Positions 50,407-58,180 of a stretch of 64,000 nucleotides of DNA are shown in pieces. The notes under the pieces are model-generated. The model did no database searches, had not been told where the DNA came from, and saw only the letters and a list, made by a program, of their open reading frames with translations. The stretch is from Helicobacter cetorum (GTDB lineage Bacteria; Campylobacterota; Campylobacteria; Campylobacterales; Helicobacteraceae), in assembly GCF_900198405.1 (NCBI RefSeq), contig NZ_FZMR01000019.1, positions 85,792-149,791 of the forward strand, in the 5' to 3' direction. Within the stretch, counting starts at the first letter, position 1. Each line of letters begins with the position of its first letter. A program made the translations under genes and the position numbers.

Positions 50407-50470
50407 TAGAAGTTTCTGTAAATTATATTCGCATTTTTTCAGCCATTTTGGCTTAGTTAAGGACTAGACT

Positions 50471-52126
50471 ATGAATGGCATTAATGCAGAATTGCTTGAA
50501 TTTTATAATTTATTTAACAAGCAAGATAGTTTGTATCAAGTCCCTAAATACCAACGCCCTTATGTTTGGAAAGAAGAGCAACTCAATGTTTTAATAGAAG
50601 ATTTGAGTAATGCTTATGAAAATGATAGGAGTGAATCTTATTTTTGTGGCTCTATAGTATTACATAAAAAAGAGGGGCGATTAGACATTATAGATGGTCA
50701 ACAACGCCTTACAACTCTCATTATTTTAGCTTGCGTGCTTAACAAAATGCATGAGATTAAAGAGCTAGAGTTAGACCAAATAGCGTTAAAATACCTTAAA
50801 GATAGTATTTATAATCAATATAGTCCTAAAGAACCAATTCTTACTCTTTCTACGCATTTAAAAAAGGCTTCTGAGTTTGAAATTGAACTTCTTCAAAGTT
50901 TAGATTTTAAGGAAAAAGCTAAAAAAGACAACCGCTATTTAGAAAACGCCCATCATTTCAAAACCATTATTGATGAACTTAAAACTAGATTAGACATAAA
51001 TGAATTTATAAAATTTATTTACGGCAGAGTAGTTTTTAGTGTAATTGTTTGTAGTAGCTTAGATAGTGCTATTAGGATTTTTAACACCTTAAATAGTAGG
51101 GGCTTGTCTTTGAGTTATGCAGATATTTTAAAATCAGAGCTTATGGGTAAATCTACTAGCATAGAAGAGCAAGAAAAATTTGATAATCTTTGGGAGGATA
51201 TTAGGCAAGATTTAAATAATAATTCTAAAGATTTTGAATATTTTTTAACGCTTTATCTTTATTATGTTTTAGAAAAAAATCCTACAAGGACTTTAGATAA
51301 AGAGTTGTTAGAAATTTTTAAAAGAGACAATCGTTTTGATAAAGGGATTTTAAATATTGCAAATGAAATAAAGGATTTTTCTAAAAGCTATAAAAATCTT
51401 ATAGTAAATCAAAAAACAAATTCTAATGCTGCTCTTTTGAGCTATCTTAAACACTCTGTTTACTATCAAAGTATTTTGTGTAGTGCGTATTTTACAAATT
51501 ATGATGATACTAATGGGTTAGAAAAGTTACTCGTGCAATATTATTATCAAAATTGGCTTAAGGGAGGTAGTTTAAATACAATTAAGCAAACTAGCTTTAA
51601 TATTATCAAAGACATTAAAAATAAAAGTTCTTTAAGTGATATTAAAAATAAAATAAAAGAAAATTTAAATATCACAAGCTCACAGCAACTGCATTTTTTA
51701 GAGGTTCTAAAATTAGAGAATAATTTCTACAAAAAACCTTATGCCAAGGCTCTTTTGCTATTGATAGAGTATGAAAGTTTGGATAATCCTAAGATATATT
51801 CTCTTAATGAGTGTCATATAGAGCATGTTCTGCCACAAAACCCCAAAGAAAATAGTCAATGGTGCAGTGATATTAATGAGCTTGATAGAGAAAATTATAC
51901 TAATTCATTAGGTAATTGCACTCTATTAGCAGGCCGTAAAAATGTGCAAGCCTCAAATAAAGAGTTTCCAGAAAAATGTCAAACTTATACCAAAAAAGAC
52001 AATAAAAATACAAGTTTCTTGATTACACAACTAATAGCGACAAATTATTCTAAATGGGATATTCAAAGCATTTTAAGTCGTAAAGAGGAGCTGTTAAAGA
52101 TTATAGAAAAAGCACTTGTAATTTAA
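50471..52126 (+). CDS. DUF262/GmrSD-like protein with C-terminal HNH-type (DUF1524) domain
   Basis: A 551-residue protein with the GmrSD layout in one chain. The N-terminal DUF262 (ParB/Srx-like NTPase) domain has PKYQRPYVW at residues 25-33 and DIIDGQQRLTTL at 72-83, the DGQQR motif being diagnostic; IFNTLNSRGLSLSYADILK follows near 200. The C-terminal DUF1524 nuclease region has HIEHVLPQ at 449-456, W about ten residues later, then NSLGNCTLLAGRKNVQASN and FPEKC. GmrSD proteins are type IV restriction enzymes against modified phage DNA; other DUF262 proteins act in phosphorothioate- or BREX-linked defence. AAGGA stands before the ATG. Substrate specificity is unknown. Confidence 0.85.
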   Translation: MNGINAELLEFYNLFNKQDSLYQVPKYQRPYVWKEEQLNVLIEDLSNAYENDRSESYFCGSIVLHKKEGRLDIIDGQQRLTTLIILACVLNKMHEIKELELDQIALKYLKDSIYNQYSPKEPILTLSTHLKKASEFEIELLQSLDFKEKAKKDNRYLENAHHFKTIIDELKTRLDINEFIKFIYGRVVFSVIVCSSLDSAIRIFNTLNSRGLSLSYADILKSELMGKSTSIEEQEKFDNLWEDIRQDLNNNSKDFEYFLTLYLYYVLEKNPTRTLDKELLEIFKRDNRFDKGILNIANEIKDFSKSYKNLIVNQKTNSNAALLSYLKHSVYYQSILCSAYFTNYDDTNGLEKLLVQYYYQNWLKGGSLNTIKQTSFNIIKDIKNKSSLSDIKNKIKENLNITSSQQLHFLEVLKLENNFYKKPYAKALLLLIEYESLDNPKIYSLNECHIEHVLPQNPKENSQWCSDINELDRENYTNSLGNCTLLAGRKNVQASNKEFPEKCQTYTKKDNKNTSFLITQLIATNYSKWDIQSILSRKEELLKIIEKALVI

Positions 52127-52209
52127 AGATAGGGTGGTTGGGGGATTTTAATTTGATGAACCCTATTTTTAAAAGTAGGGTTCACAAAATTGAAATAAAA
52201 GGATTGGCA

Positions 52210-52512
52210 ATGGCAGATTTAAAAGTTAGAAGCAACATGAAAGTCAAAACTCTGAGGGCAGAGTTTAAGAAAGCGTTTGGTGCGACTTTAAGAGTGTATA
52301 AGGGCAGTCAGTTTGCAGATGATGAGGCAACTCTTGCGAGCATTAGAAAAGGTGATGTTAAAGGTGGAGATTTCTCTGTTGGCGGAAATACTAAGGTTGG
52401 AAATTTTGAAGATAAGATGCTAGAGCATTTTGGCATTAAAACCCAAGTGGCCAATAAAGATGATAGCAAACTTGCAGACAATAGTATAACTCTAACTCAA
52501 GCAGGCAAATAA
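52210..52512 (+). CDS. Tandem repeat-fold protein 1 of 3 (unknown function)
   Basis: A 100-residue soluble protein. I chose the ATG at 52210 (MADLKVRSN) because AAAAGGATTGGCA precedes it and it aligns with the two following paralogues; an upstream GTG- or TTG-led frame is unlikely. Internal symmetry is visible: the first half (GNMKVKTLRAEFKKAFGATL...ADDEATL) and second half (GNTKVGNFEDKMLEHFGIKT...ADNSITL) share the pattern G-N-x-K-V, eight to nine residues of helix, F-G, a strand, then S-x-x-A-D-x-x-x-T-L. So it is a dimer-like fold in one chain. I recall such proteins in other bacteria but not a function. It sits 83 bp after the DUF262 gene. Confidence 0.75.
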   Translation: MADLKVRSNMKVKTLRAEFKKAFGATLRVYKGSQFADDEATLASIRKGDVKGGDFSVGGNTKVGNFEDKMLEHFGIKTQVANKDDSKLADNSITLTQAGK

Positions 52513-52521
52513 GGAAATCTA

Positions 52522-52827
52522 ATGGCAAACATTAAAATCACAGGAAACATGAAAGTCAAAACTCTAAGAACCGAATTTAAAAAGGCGTTTGGCTCTACTT
52601 TAAGAGTATATAACGGCTCTAAATTTGCAGATGATAATGCAACTCTATCTAGTCTTATTAAAGGCAATGATAAAAAGAGTGGCACTTTTGCTGTAGATGG
52701 TCATATGAAAGTAGGCAATTTTGAAAATGCTATGATGAATACTTGTGGAGTGAAAGTTCAAGTAGCAAGTAAAGATGATAGCAAGCTTGTAGATAATGAT
52801 TTAACTTTAACTCAAAGTGGGAAATAA
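52522..52827 (+). CDS. Tandem repeat-fold protein 2 of 3 (unknown function)
   Basis: A 101-residue paralogue of the preceding protein, nine bases downstream, and the closest of the three to it (shared NMKVKTLR-EFKKAFG, KVGNFE, DDSKL-DN, TLTQ). The two-fold internal pattern is GNMKV...FG...ADDNATL and GHMKV...CG...VDNDLTL; in the second half the F-G is replaced by C-G. AAGGAAATCTA precedes the ATG. The triplication in an operon suggests a heteromeric ring or filament, or diversification against an opposing partner; that is inference. Confidence 0.75.
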   Translation: MANIKITGNMKVKTLRTEFKKAFGSTLRVYNGSKFADDNATLSSLIKGNDKKSGTFAVDGHMKVGNFENAMMNTCGVKVQVASKDDSKLVDNDLTLTQSGK

Positions 52828-52830
52828 GAA

Positions 52831-53175
52831 ATGGGAATTGGAACAAAAATCGCTAGCGCATTTGGTTTTGAAAAATTTAGCGTTACAGGAAATATGAAAG
52901 TTAAGACTTTAAAGGCAGATTTTAAAAAACATTTTGGAGCGAGTTTAAGGATTTATAAGGGCAATCAATTTGCCCCAGAAGATGCTACTTTGGCTAGTAT
53001 CAAACAAACTAAAGCCAAAGTTGAGGGGAAGTTTTGGGCGCATTCTAGCGATAAAGTGGGCGAATTTGAAAAGAAAATGCTAGAAACCTTTGGTATTAAA
53101 GTTCAAGTAGCTAATAAGGCTGACACAAAACTTTCTAATAATAATTTAACGCTAGAGGCTGCTGGTAAAGAGTAG
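52831..53175 (+). CDS. Tandem repeat-fold protein 3 of 3 (unknown function)
   Basis: A 114-residue paralogue, three bases after the second copy. It carries an extra N-terminal stretch (MGIGTKIASAFGFEKF), possibly amphipathic and able to touch a membrane, before the common fold (GNMKVKTLKADFKKHFGASL...). The second half is more diverged (SSDKVGEFEKKMLETFGIKVQVAN...LTLEAAG). It is the likeliest of the three to contact the KAP NTPase or the membrane proteins encoded next. Function unknown. Confidence 0.75.
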   Translation: MGIGTKIASAFGFEKFSVTGNMKVKTLKADFKKHFGASLRIYKGNQFAPEDATLASIKQTKAKVEGKFWAHSSDKVGEFEKKMLETFGIKVQVANKADTKLSNNNLTLEAAGKE

Positions 53176-53225
53176 ATGTCTAAAGGAGAGAGGGGGATAA
53201 TTAAGCGAGTTTTTAAGGAGGAGTA

Positions 53226-55166
53226 ATGAGTATAAGTATATTTTCTAGGTTTTTTAAAGATGAAGAAGAAAAAGAAACCGCGCCAATTAAAGAAATGCAA
53301 ATACCACAAGAAAAGCTACAGAAAGAAGAAGTTTGCGAACAAAAAATATGTGTAAAAGGAGAGATAATGAAAGATAGCACTAATGCTAGTCATTGCTATT
53401 TAGGATTAACCGATGAGCCAATTACTTCCATTGAACATGAGAGTTTTGGCATACAAGATTATGTAGGAGCATTAAGCGAGTTTATAGAAGATTGTCAAAC
53501 TCCTATGACAATATCCATTCAAGCTGATTGGGGTTCAGGCAAAACGAGCATGATGAATATGATAAAGCAAAAGCTTATCCATTCGCCTAAAATTGCCGAT
53601 ACGATTTGGTTTAACACTTGGCAATTCAGTCAGTTTAATACAAAAGATGATTTAAATATTTCGTTTTTAAGCCATATTGTTAAAGAGATAGGTGGGGGCG
53701 ATGATAAAAGTGAAACCATGAAAATCTTAGGCAATGTAGCCAAAAGAGTGGCAGGGGCTGGAGTGCATATTTTAGGTGGTGCTTTGGGAGGAGGTGGAGA
53801 AAAAGCGGCCTCATTACTTTTAGAAGAAGTTGATAGTAGCGAGCAAATCAGTAAGCTTAAAAAGAAGTTAGAAGATATTGTGATTAAGAAAACGCAAGCT
53901 AACAGCTCGCGCATTATCGTGTTTATTGACGACTTAGACCGCTTAATGCCTAAAAAAGCTGTAGAGCTTTTAGAAGTGATGAAACTTTTCTTAGATGTGC
54001 CTAATTGTGTTTTTGTGCTTGCGGTGGATTATAATGTCGTTGTGAGCGGATTGAAAGAAAAATTTGGTAGCGGCATAAACGATGAAAAAGCTAAAAGCTT
54101 TTTTGATAAAATCATCCAGCTCCCGTTCAACTTACCAGTAGCGACTTATGATGTGCATAAATATTTTAAAAGCCTTTTAACCTCGCACAATAACACCACA
54201 GAATATAAAGAGGGCGATATTGAAAGTTTTGTGGACTTAGTCAATAATTCTGTAGGCTTTAACCCGCGCTCTATGAAACGCCTTTTTAACGCGCTTGAAC
54301 TTTTAAAAATGGTTGCTAAAAGTAAAAATATGCTAGCCGGCGATGAAAACGCCAAAACGAACGAAAAAGAGCGCATTTTATTTGCGACTTTATGTTTACA
54401 AAGTGCTTATGATGGGGTGTATCGCTACTTTTTAACTAACCAAAACCATATTAATAGCGAATTTTTTGACATACTCACTAATGGCGATAAATTCAGCGAG
54501 AGCGATATGGCTAACGACTTTTTAAAGGCTTTAAAAGTTAAAAACACCGAAAGCGAAGAGTTTTTAAAATTTGTAGAATTTATTAACGCTTTAATGCAGG
54601 CCTTGCATTTAGAAAGCAACAAAAAAGACGCGCTAAGTGAAATAGAAATTAACACGTTTTTACAATTTTTAAATTTCTCTTCAATTACGACTAATAGCAA
54701 CGCGCCAAAAGTGAGTGTGAACACACATGAAGATTGGCAAAAGGGTAATTTTGATTATTGGAGCAAATTTGTCAATGAAATTACCGCTTTAGGCTCTAAA
54801 CTCTATGCTGGGCGCGCTATTTCTAAAGATAATTGGGCGAGTAGTAAAACCGTGATTTCTCACTGCTTGTTTGAAAGCGTTTTATTGCGTAAAAATAAAA
54901 AAGTCCATGGCGTTAATGTTAGGTTTTTAATGAAAAAGCCTGTAGAAGAGAATATTAAGCTATACGAGCATTTATTAGCGCATAAAGAAGAGCTTGAAAG
55001 CGCGATGGGTGGCGAATTAGATTTCTATTTTAATAATGGCAAAAGGAGTGCGGTGATTTTCTCTTTTAAAGATATTGAAAACTTAGACGAAGTGATTACT
55101 AAAAACGCTGAAATTGCTTATAAAATGGAGCAAGTTTTAGTGCCTTATTTAAAAGGCTTTAAGTAG
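53226..55166 (+). CDS. KAP-family P-loop NTPase
   Basis: A 646-residue NTPase of the KAP group (Kidins220/ARMS, PifA), which includes phage-exclusion proteins. Walker A is ADWGSGKTSMM with GSGKTS at 103-108, Walker B is IVFIDDLDRLMP with FIDDLDRL at 233-240, and AVELLEVMKLFLDVPNCVFVLAVDY follows as is typical. A Gly/Ala-rich hydrophobic stretch (175-194) lies between them where many KAP proteins have membrane helices. The first 47 residues are Glu/Lys-rich. Both the ATG at 53226 (AAGGAGGAGTA) and Met48 at 53367 (AAAAGGAGAGATA) have excellent ribosome binding sites. It is followed 10 bp later by small membrane proteins. Confidence 0.88.
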   Translation: MSISIFSRFFKDEEEKETAPIKEMQIPQEKLQKEEVCEQKICVKGEIMKDSTNASHCYLGLTDEPITSIEHESFGIQDYVGALSEFIEDCQTPMTISIQADWGSGKTSMMNMIKQKLIHSPKIADTIWFNTWQFSQFNTKDDLNISFLSHIVKEIGGGDDKSETMKILGNVAKRVAGAGVHILGGALGGGGEKAASLLLEEVDSSEQISKLKKKLEDIVIKKTQANSSRIIVFIDDLDRLMPKKAVELLEVMKLFLDVPNCVFVLAVDYNVVVSGLKEKFGSGINDEKAKSFFDKIIQLPFNLPVATYDVHKYFKSLLTSHNNTTEYKEGDIESFVDLVNNSVGFNPRSMKRLFNALELLKMVAKSKNMLAGDENAKTNEKERILFATLCLQSAYDGVYRYFLTNQNHINSEFFDILTNGDKFSESDMANDFLKALKVKNTESEEFLKFVEFINALMQALHLESNKKDALSEIEINTFLQFLNFSSITTNSNAPKVSVNTHEDWQKGNFDYWSKFVNEITALGSKLYAGRAISKDNWASSKTVISHCLFESVLLRKNKKVHGVNVRFLMKKPVEENIKLYEHLLAHKEELESAMGGELDFYFNNGKRSAVIFSFKDIENLDEVITKNAEIAYKMEQVLVPYLKGFK

Positions 55167-55176
55167 GGGGTGTTTT

Positions 55177-55428
55177 TTGAATAGCAAAGTTAGAGAAACC
55201 TTAGCTTTTAGCGTTTTGTTTTTAACGCTAATTGTAATGGTATTTGTTTGGGTAAAAGATTATACACAAGGATTTTTTTACACTTTAGGCTTAGAATTTT
55301 TAGTTTTTTGTGCGGGATTTTTCTTAGTGCTTGTTATTTTTCCTAGTAATAATGAGAAAAAAGCCAAAAAACATAACGCACAACATTCAAAGCAAGCTCA
55401 TAAATCTTATTTGAAAAAGGTGCATTGA
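55177..55428 (+). CDS. Small two-helix membrane protein
   Basis: An 83-residue protein with two membrane helices (about residues 8-25 and 33-53) and a basic His/Lys/Gln-rich tail (KKAKKHNAQHSKQAHKS). The start is a TTG at 55177, 10 bp after the KAP stop. Its last bases abut the next gene. The two helices joined by the short polar loop YTQGFFYTLGLEFL recur in the next protein (YEGLWYTLGFAVLI), suggesting the two are related. No family recognised. Confidence 0.6.
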   Translation: MNSKVRETLAFSVLFLTLIVMVFVWVKDYTQGFFYTLGLEFLVFCAGFFLVLVIFPSNNEKKAKKHNAQHSKQAHKSYLKKVH

Positions 55429-55430
55429 AT

Positions 55431-56000
55431 ATGGGAAGTTTATTAGGGCTTGCAATCGCTGGTTTCACTTTTTATAAGATGTATGATATTTGGGATAAAA
55501 AAGAGAGTTTGTGGTATTTGTTGAGCTTGGAAGCTTTGCTATTTTTTATAGGTATGTTTTTATCGGGAGTATTTTTTTCTAATGGGCGCGAAAAATTGCA
55601 AGCAGGAGCAGGCTTTATTTTTTTTAGCACCATAGCTCTTGTGTGGTATTTTTGGCATAAAAATTATGTGTATGAAGGCTTATGGTACACTTTGGGATTT
55701 GCGGTATTGATTTATTTAGGTGGGCTTGTATTGAGTGTATTTTTGGGAGTATTGGGTAGTGATAATACGACAAAAAGCGTTGATGCAGAAACCATTAATT
55801 TAAAAGAGGGCGTTTCAGACGCTACGCTTAAAGAAACATCAAATAATGCCACGCTTAAAGAAATGGATAATTCTACTCTTAGAAAGGCTAGTTCTAATGC
55901 TACGCTTAAATTGGAAGAGAATATTCAAAAATTAGAAACAAACAATGTGCAAAAATTAAAAGTTGCGCCTAAAAATAACGCTATTTTAAAGGAAGTTTGA
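55431..56000 (+). CDS. Membrane protein with repetitive C-terminal tail
   Basis: A 189-residue protein with about five hydrophobic segments in the first 120 residues (for example SLEALLFFIGMFLSGVFF) and then a soluble tail in which the motif ATLKE/TLRK recurs every eight to nine residues (DATLKETSN, NATLKEMDN, STLRKASS, NATLKLEEN). I place the start at the ATG 55431; a TTG two codons earlier (55425) overlaps the previous stop and is also possible. Two YxxGLWYTLG-like segments hint at an internal duplication. The stop overlaps the next start as TGATG. No family recognised. Confidence 0.6.
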   Translation: MGSLLGLAIAGFTFYKMYDIWDKKESLWYLLSLEALLFFIGMFLSGVFFSNGREKLQAGAGFIFFSTIALVWYFWHKNYVYEGLWYTLGFAVLIYLGGLVLSVFLGVLGSDNTTKSVDAETINLKEGVSDATLKETSNNATLKEMDNSTLRKASSNATLKLEENIQKLETNNVQKLKVAPKNNAILKEV

Positions 56001-56482
56001 TGAGGTCTAAATTACGCAAATGGACAAGTCCGCTCCTTTATTCTTTAATGACGCCCCTTGTGTTAGTGCTTTTTTGGCTTTGCATGTTAGCAGACCCAGA
56101 AAATGGATTTTATGCCGCGTTAAAAATCGTTGGTGCCCTCTTTTTATTAGATTTTGTCCTAACTTTTGCCTTGCCTTGCCGCATTAAAAACGGCAAATTT
56201 GTTAACGCTGGGCTTTTTGGCTTTAGTGTGCCTATGAATAAAGTGCAAAAAATCTATATAGGTCATGGCACAATCAACGAAAAAAGAGAAAGAAAAAATA
56301 AAACGAAAGAAAATACGAGCTATTATGTGAAAGTTAAAGCTTATAGCATAATCCTAGAGGGTTCTTTTGGGCTAAGACAGAGTATAAAAAGCACCAATAA
56401 AGACGATGTTTTAGATGTGATTTCTATGTGTAAAAAATATGCAAGCAATCATCATTTAAAAATTAGTATCAGTATGCATTGA
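56000..56482 (+). CDS. Two-helix membrane protein with basic cytoplasmic domain
   Basis: A 160-residue protein starting at the ATG that overlaps the previous stop by one base (TGATG). Two N-terminal helices (LLYSLMTPLVLVLFWLCML and ALKIVGALFLLDFVLTFAL) precede a soluble domain of about 100 residues with a strongly basic loop (KRERKNKTKEN) and beta-like segments (YYVKVKAYSIILEG). This resembles a PH-like domain behind two helices, but I cannot support that further. Translational coupling to its neighbours is evident. Confidence 0.6.
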   Translation: MRSKLRKWTSPLLYSLMTPLVLVLFWLCMLADPENGFYAALKIVGALFLLDFVLTFALPCRIKNGKFVNAGLFGFSVPMNKVQKIYIGHGTINEKRERKNKTKENTSYYVKVKAYSIILEGSFGLRQSIKSTNKDDVLDVISMCKKYASNHHLKISISMH

Positions 56483-56673
56483 TGAAGTTAGTTTTTTTAG
56501 TCTTTTTCTTTAGCGTTCTTAGCGCAAGCATATTAGATAGCACCAAGAACGCATATCAAGCTTATAAAGACTTGTATTGCAAAATATATCCCTTAAAGGC
56601 AAAGTGCGTTTTTAAAAGAATGTTGCAAGAAAGAGATAATAAAAAGAATAAACAAAATGGCAATAAAAAATAA
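56482..56673 (+). CDS. Small secreted or membrane-anchored protein
   Basis: A 63-residue protein with a signal peptide or anchor (KLVFLVFFFSVLSASIL) and a basic mature part with two cysteines (DLYCKIYPLKAKCVFKR) and a Lys/Asn-rich end. The ATG overlaps the preceding stop as TGATG. The cysteine pair and positive charge are compatible with a periplasmic peptide acting on the envelope, perhaps an effector or an immunity piece; no family is recognised. It is the last gene of island 2. Confidence 0.55.
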   Translation: MKLVFLVFFFSVLSASILDSTKNAYQAYKDLYCKIYPLKAKCVFKRMLQERDNKKNKQNGNKK

Positions 56674-56845
56674 AAATTCTTGTTTGGTAAATTATAGATG
56701 TGAATATAAATGTTTCTTAATTTATGCTAGATTTTAGAAAATAAAGGTATTGAATACTCAATAAAGATTGAGTTAAAACTTTTAAGTTACAATCAAATCT
56801 TAAAAAGTGGGTGGTGGTGGTAATTCAAATATAAAGCGGTTTAAA

Positions 56846-57379
56846 ATGATAGAAAGATTAGTTGAAAAAATTTTGTTTGCAACCCGTTGGTTACTAGCTC
56901 CTTTATGTATTGCATTATCGCTAGTTTTGGTTGTTTTGGGCTATGTGTTTATGAAAGAGTTATGGCATATGTTGAGCCATTTAAACACTATTGATGAGAC
57001 TGAATTGGTGCTATCAGCTTTAGGGTTAGTGGATTTATTGTTTATGGCGGGGCTTGTTTTGATGGTGCTATTAGCGAGTTATGAAAGCTTTGTATCTAAA
57101 TTAGATAAAGTAGATGCAAGTGAAATCACTTGGTTAGAGCATACAGATTTTAACGCTTTAAAATTAAAGGTTTCACTCTCTATTGTAGCTATTTCGGCGA
57201 TTTTTTTACTCAAGCGTTATATGAGTTTAGATGATGTTTTAGCTAGTATTCCTAAAGACGCTCCCTTATCGCATAACCCCATTTTTTGGCAAGTGGTGAT
57301 TCATTTAGTCTTTGTGTGTTCTGCACTTTTAGCAGCTGTTACGAACAAGATTGCTTTTTCACATAAAAAAGGGCATTAA
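56846..57379 (+). CDS. YqhA/UPF0114-family membrane protein
   Basis: A 177-residue inner-membrane protein of family UPF0114. About four helices are visible, with the family-like N-terminus MIERLVEKILFATRWLLAPLC, the DLLFMAGLVLMVLLASYE segment, and W-L-E-H-TDFNALKLKV. I chose the ATG at 56846, which matches the known family start; an open frame extends upstream through a GGTGGTGGT stretch but has no start signal. Function unknown. This is the first housekeeping-type gene right of island 2. Confidence 0.88.
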   Translation: MIERLVEKILFATRWLLAPLCIALSLVLVVLGYVFMKELWHMLSHLNTIDETELVLSALGLVDLLFMAGLVLMVLLASYESFVSKLDKVDASEITWLEHTDFNALKLKVSLSIVAISAIFLLKRYMSLDDVLASIPKDAPLSHNPIFWQVVIHLVFVCSALLAAVTNKIAFSHKKGH

Positions 57380-57406
57380 ACTGACTAATTAGCTATAATC
57401 TTAAGC

Positions 57407-58180
57407 ATGGATTTTTTAAAAGTTTTAAAACATGATGCTTTAGAGCAGGTAGGCAATGTTGTTGTAACTAATTTTTTATTAACGCTCATTATTCTAGCGA
57501 TTTGTTTTTTCTCTCAAAATACTGAAGAAACAACCATGCTTACTCTAAGCTACACGCTCTTTTTTGTCTTAGGAGCATTCTTATTGAGTGCGATGATTTT
57601 AGGGGCGATTAAAAATCTCAATGCCAAGCTTTTTTCTAAAAAGGGGGTTTTAAGCTTTTCTTTACCTATTAGCATTGATGTGTTATTATTGCCTAAGATT
57701 TTACTTCCTATAGGTTTTTTTATCTTAAGTTTGTTGTGGTTTATTCTAAGCGTGCGTTTGGGTTATTATCTCTTTATTAGTGCACAATCTAGCGTGTTGT
57801 TTATCTTGTATAGTGCGTTAAAAGTCTTTGTTTTAAATCCTGCTAAAATTATAGGCGTTATGCTGTTTTTAGGGCTTGTTTTAATGAAATTTTTATTTGT
57901 TTTGAGTGTGTTAAATGCGAATAAAATCAAAAAGGCTCGCTTTTTACTAGGGGGATTATTATTCATTCTTGTAGGCATTGTTTTAGAAATGGTATTTAAT
58001 TCATTCTTGCCCTTAATGAGTTCAAATTTAAGCATAAATGATGGGTTTTATTATTTCTTGCAACAACAAAAGTTAGAAGAGAATAAATATTATCTTTTAT
58101 GGGGCGTGGATTTTTTAAAAATCCTTTCATTGTATTGTATAAGCCGTTATTTACTCACACATAAATTAGAATTAGATTAA
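57407..58180 (+). CDS. Polytopic membrane protein of unknown function
   Basis: A 257-residue protein with six or more hydrophobic segments and few charged residues (for instance FLLTLIILAICFF, LLGGLLFILVGIVLEMVF). No motif I recognise. It starts 28 bp after the YqhA-like gene and probably shares its transcript. The 3' end overlaps mqnD, on the other strand, by 4 bp. I recall a similar gene beside mqnD and recA in H. pylori. Confidence 0.75.
   Translation: MDFLKVLKHDALEQVGNVVVTNFLLTLIILAICFFSQNTEETTMLTLSYTLFFVLGAFLLSAMILGAIKNLNAKLFSKKGVLSFSLPISIDVLLLPKILLPIGFFILSLLWFILSVRLGYYLFISAQSSVLFILYSALKVFVLNPAKIIGVMLFLGLVLMKFLFVLSVLNANKIKKARFLLGGLLFILVGIVLEMVFNSFLPLMSSNLSINDGFYYFLQQQKLEENKYYLLWGVDFLKILSLYCISRYLLTHKLELD

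Larger units (their letters stand above)
49643..50470. other. Non-coding stretch in front of island 2
   Basis: Very AT-rich. From left to right it holds a TTTTTAGAA/TTCTAAAAA stem-loop (49656-49683), a small TGTCG/CGACA hairpin (49746-49761), a distant inverted pair GTTCTAATTT/AAATTAGAAC (49730 and 49837), the second 119-bp repeat copy (50081-50199), a promoter and the (TC)10 leader. No protein gene beyond the leader ORF. Confidence 0.6.

Noticed and set aside
50347..50470. Phase-off Hop outer membrane gene (CT repeat in a signal peptide)
   Set aside because: The start and repeat resemble one, but no frame continues into a barrel protein; all end before the DUF262 gene. Kept only as a leader ORF.
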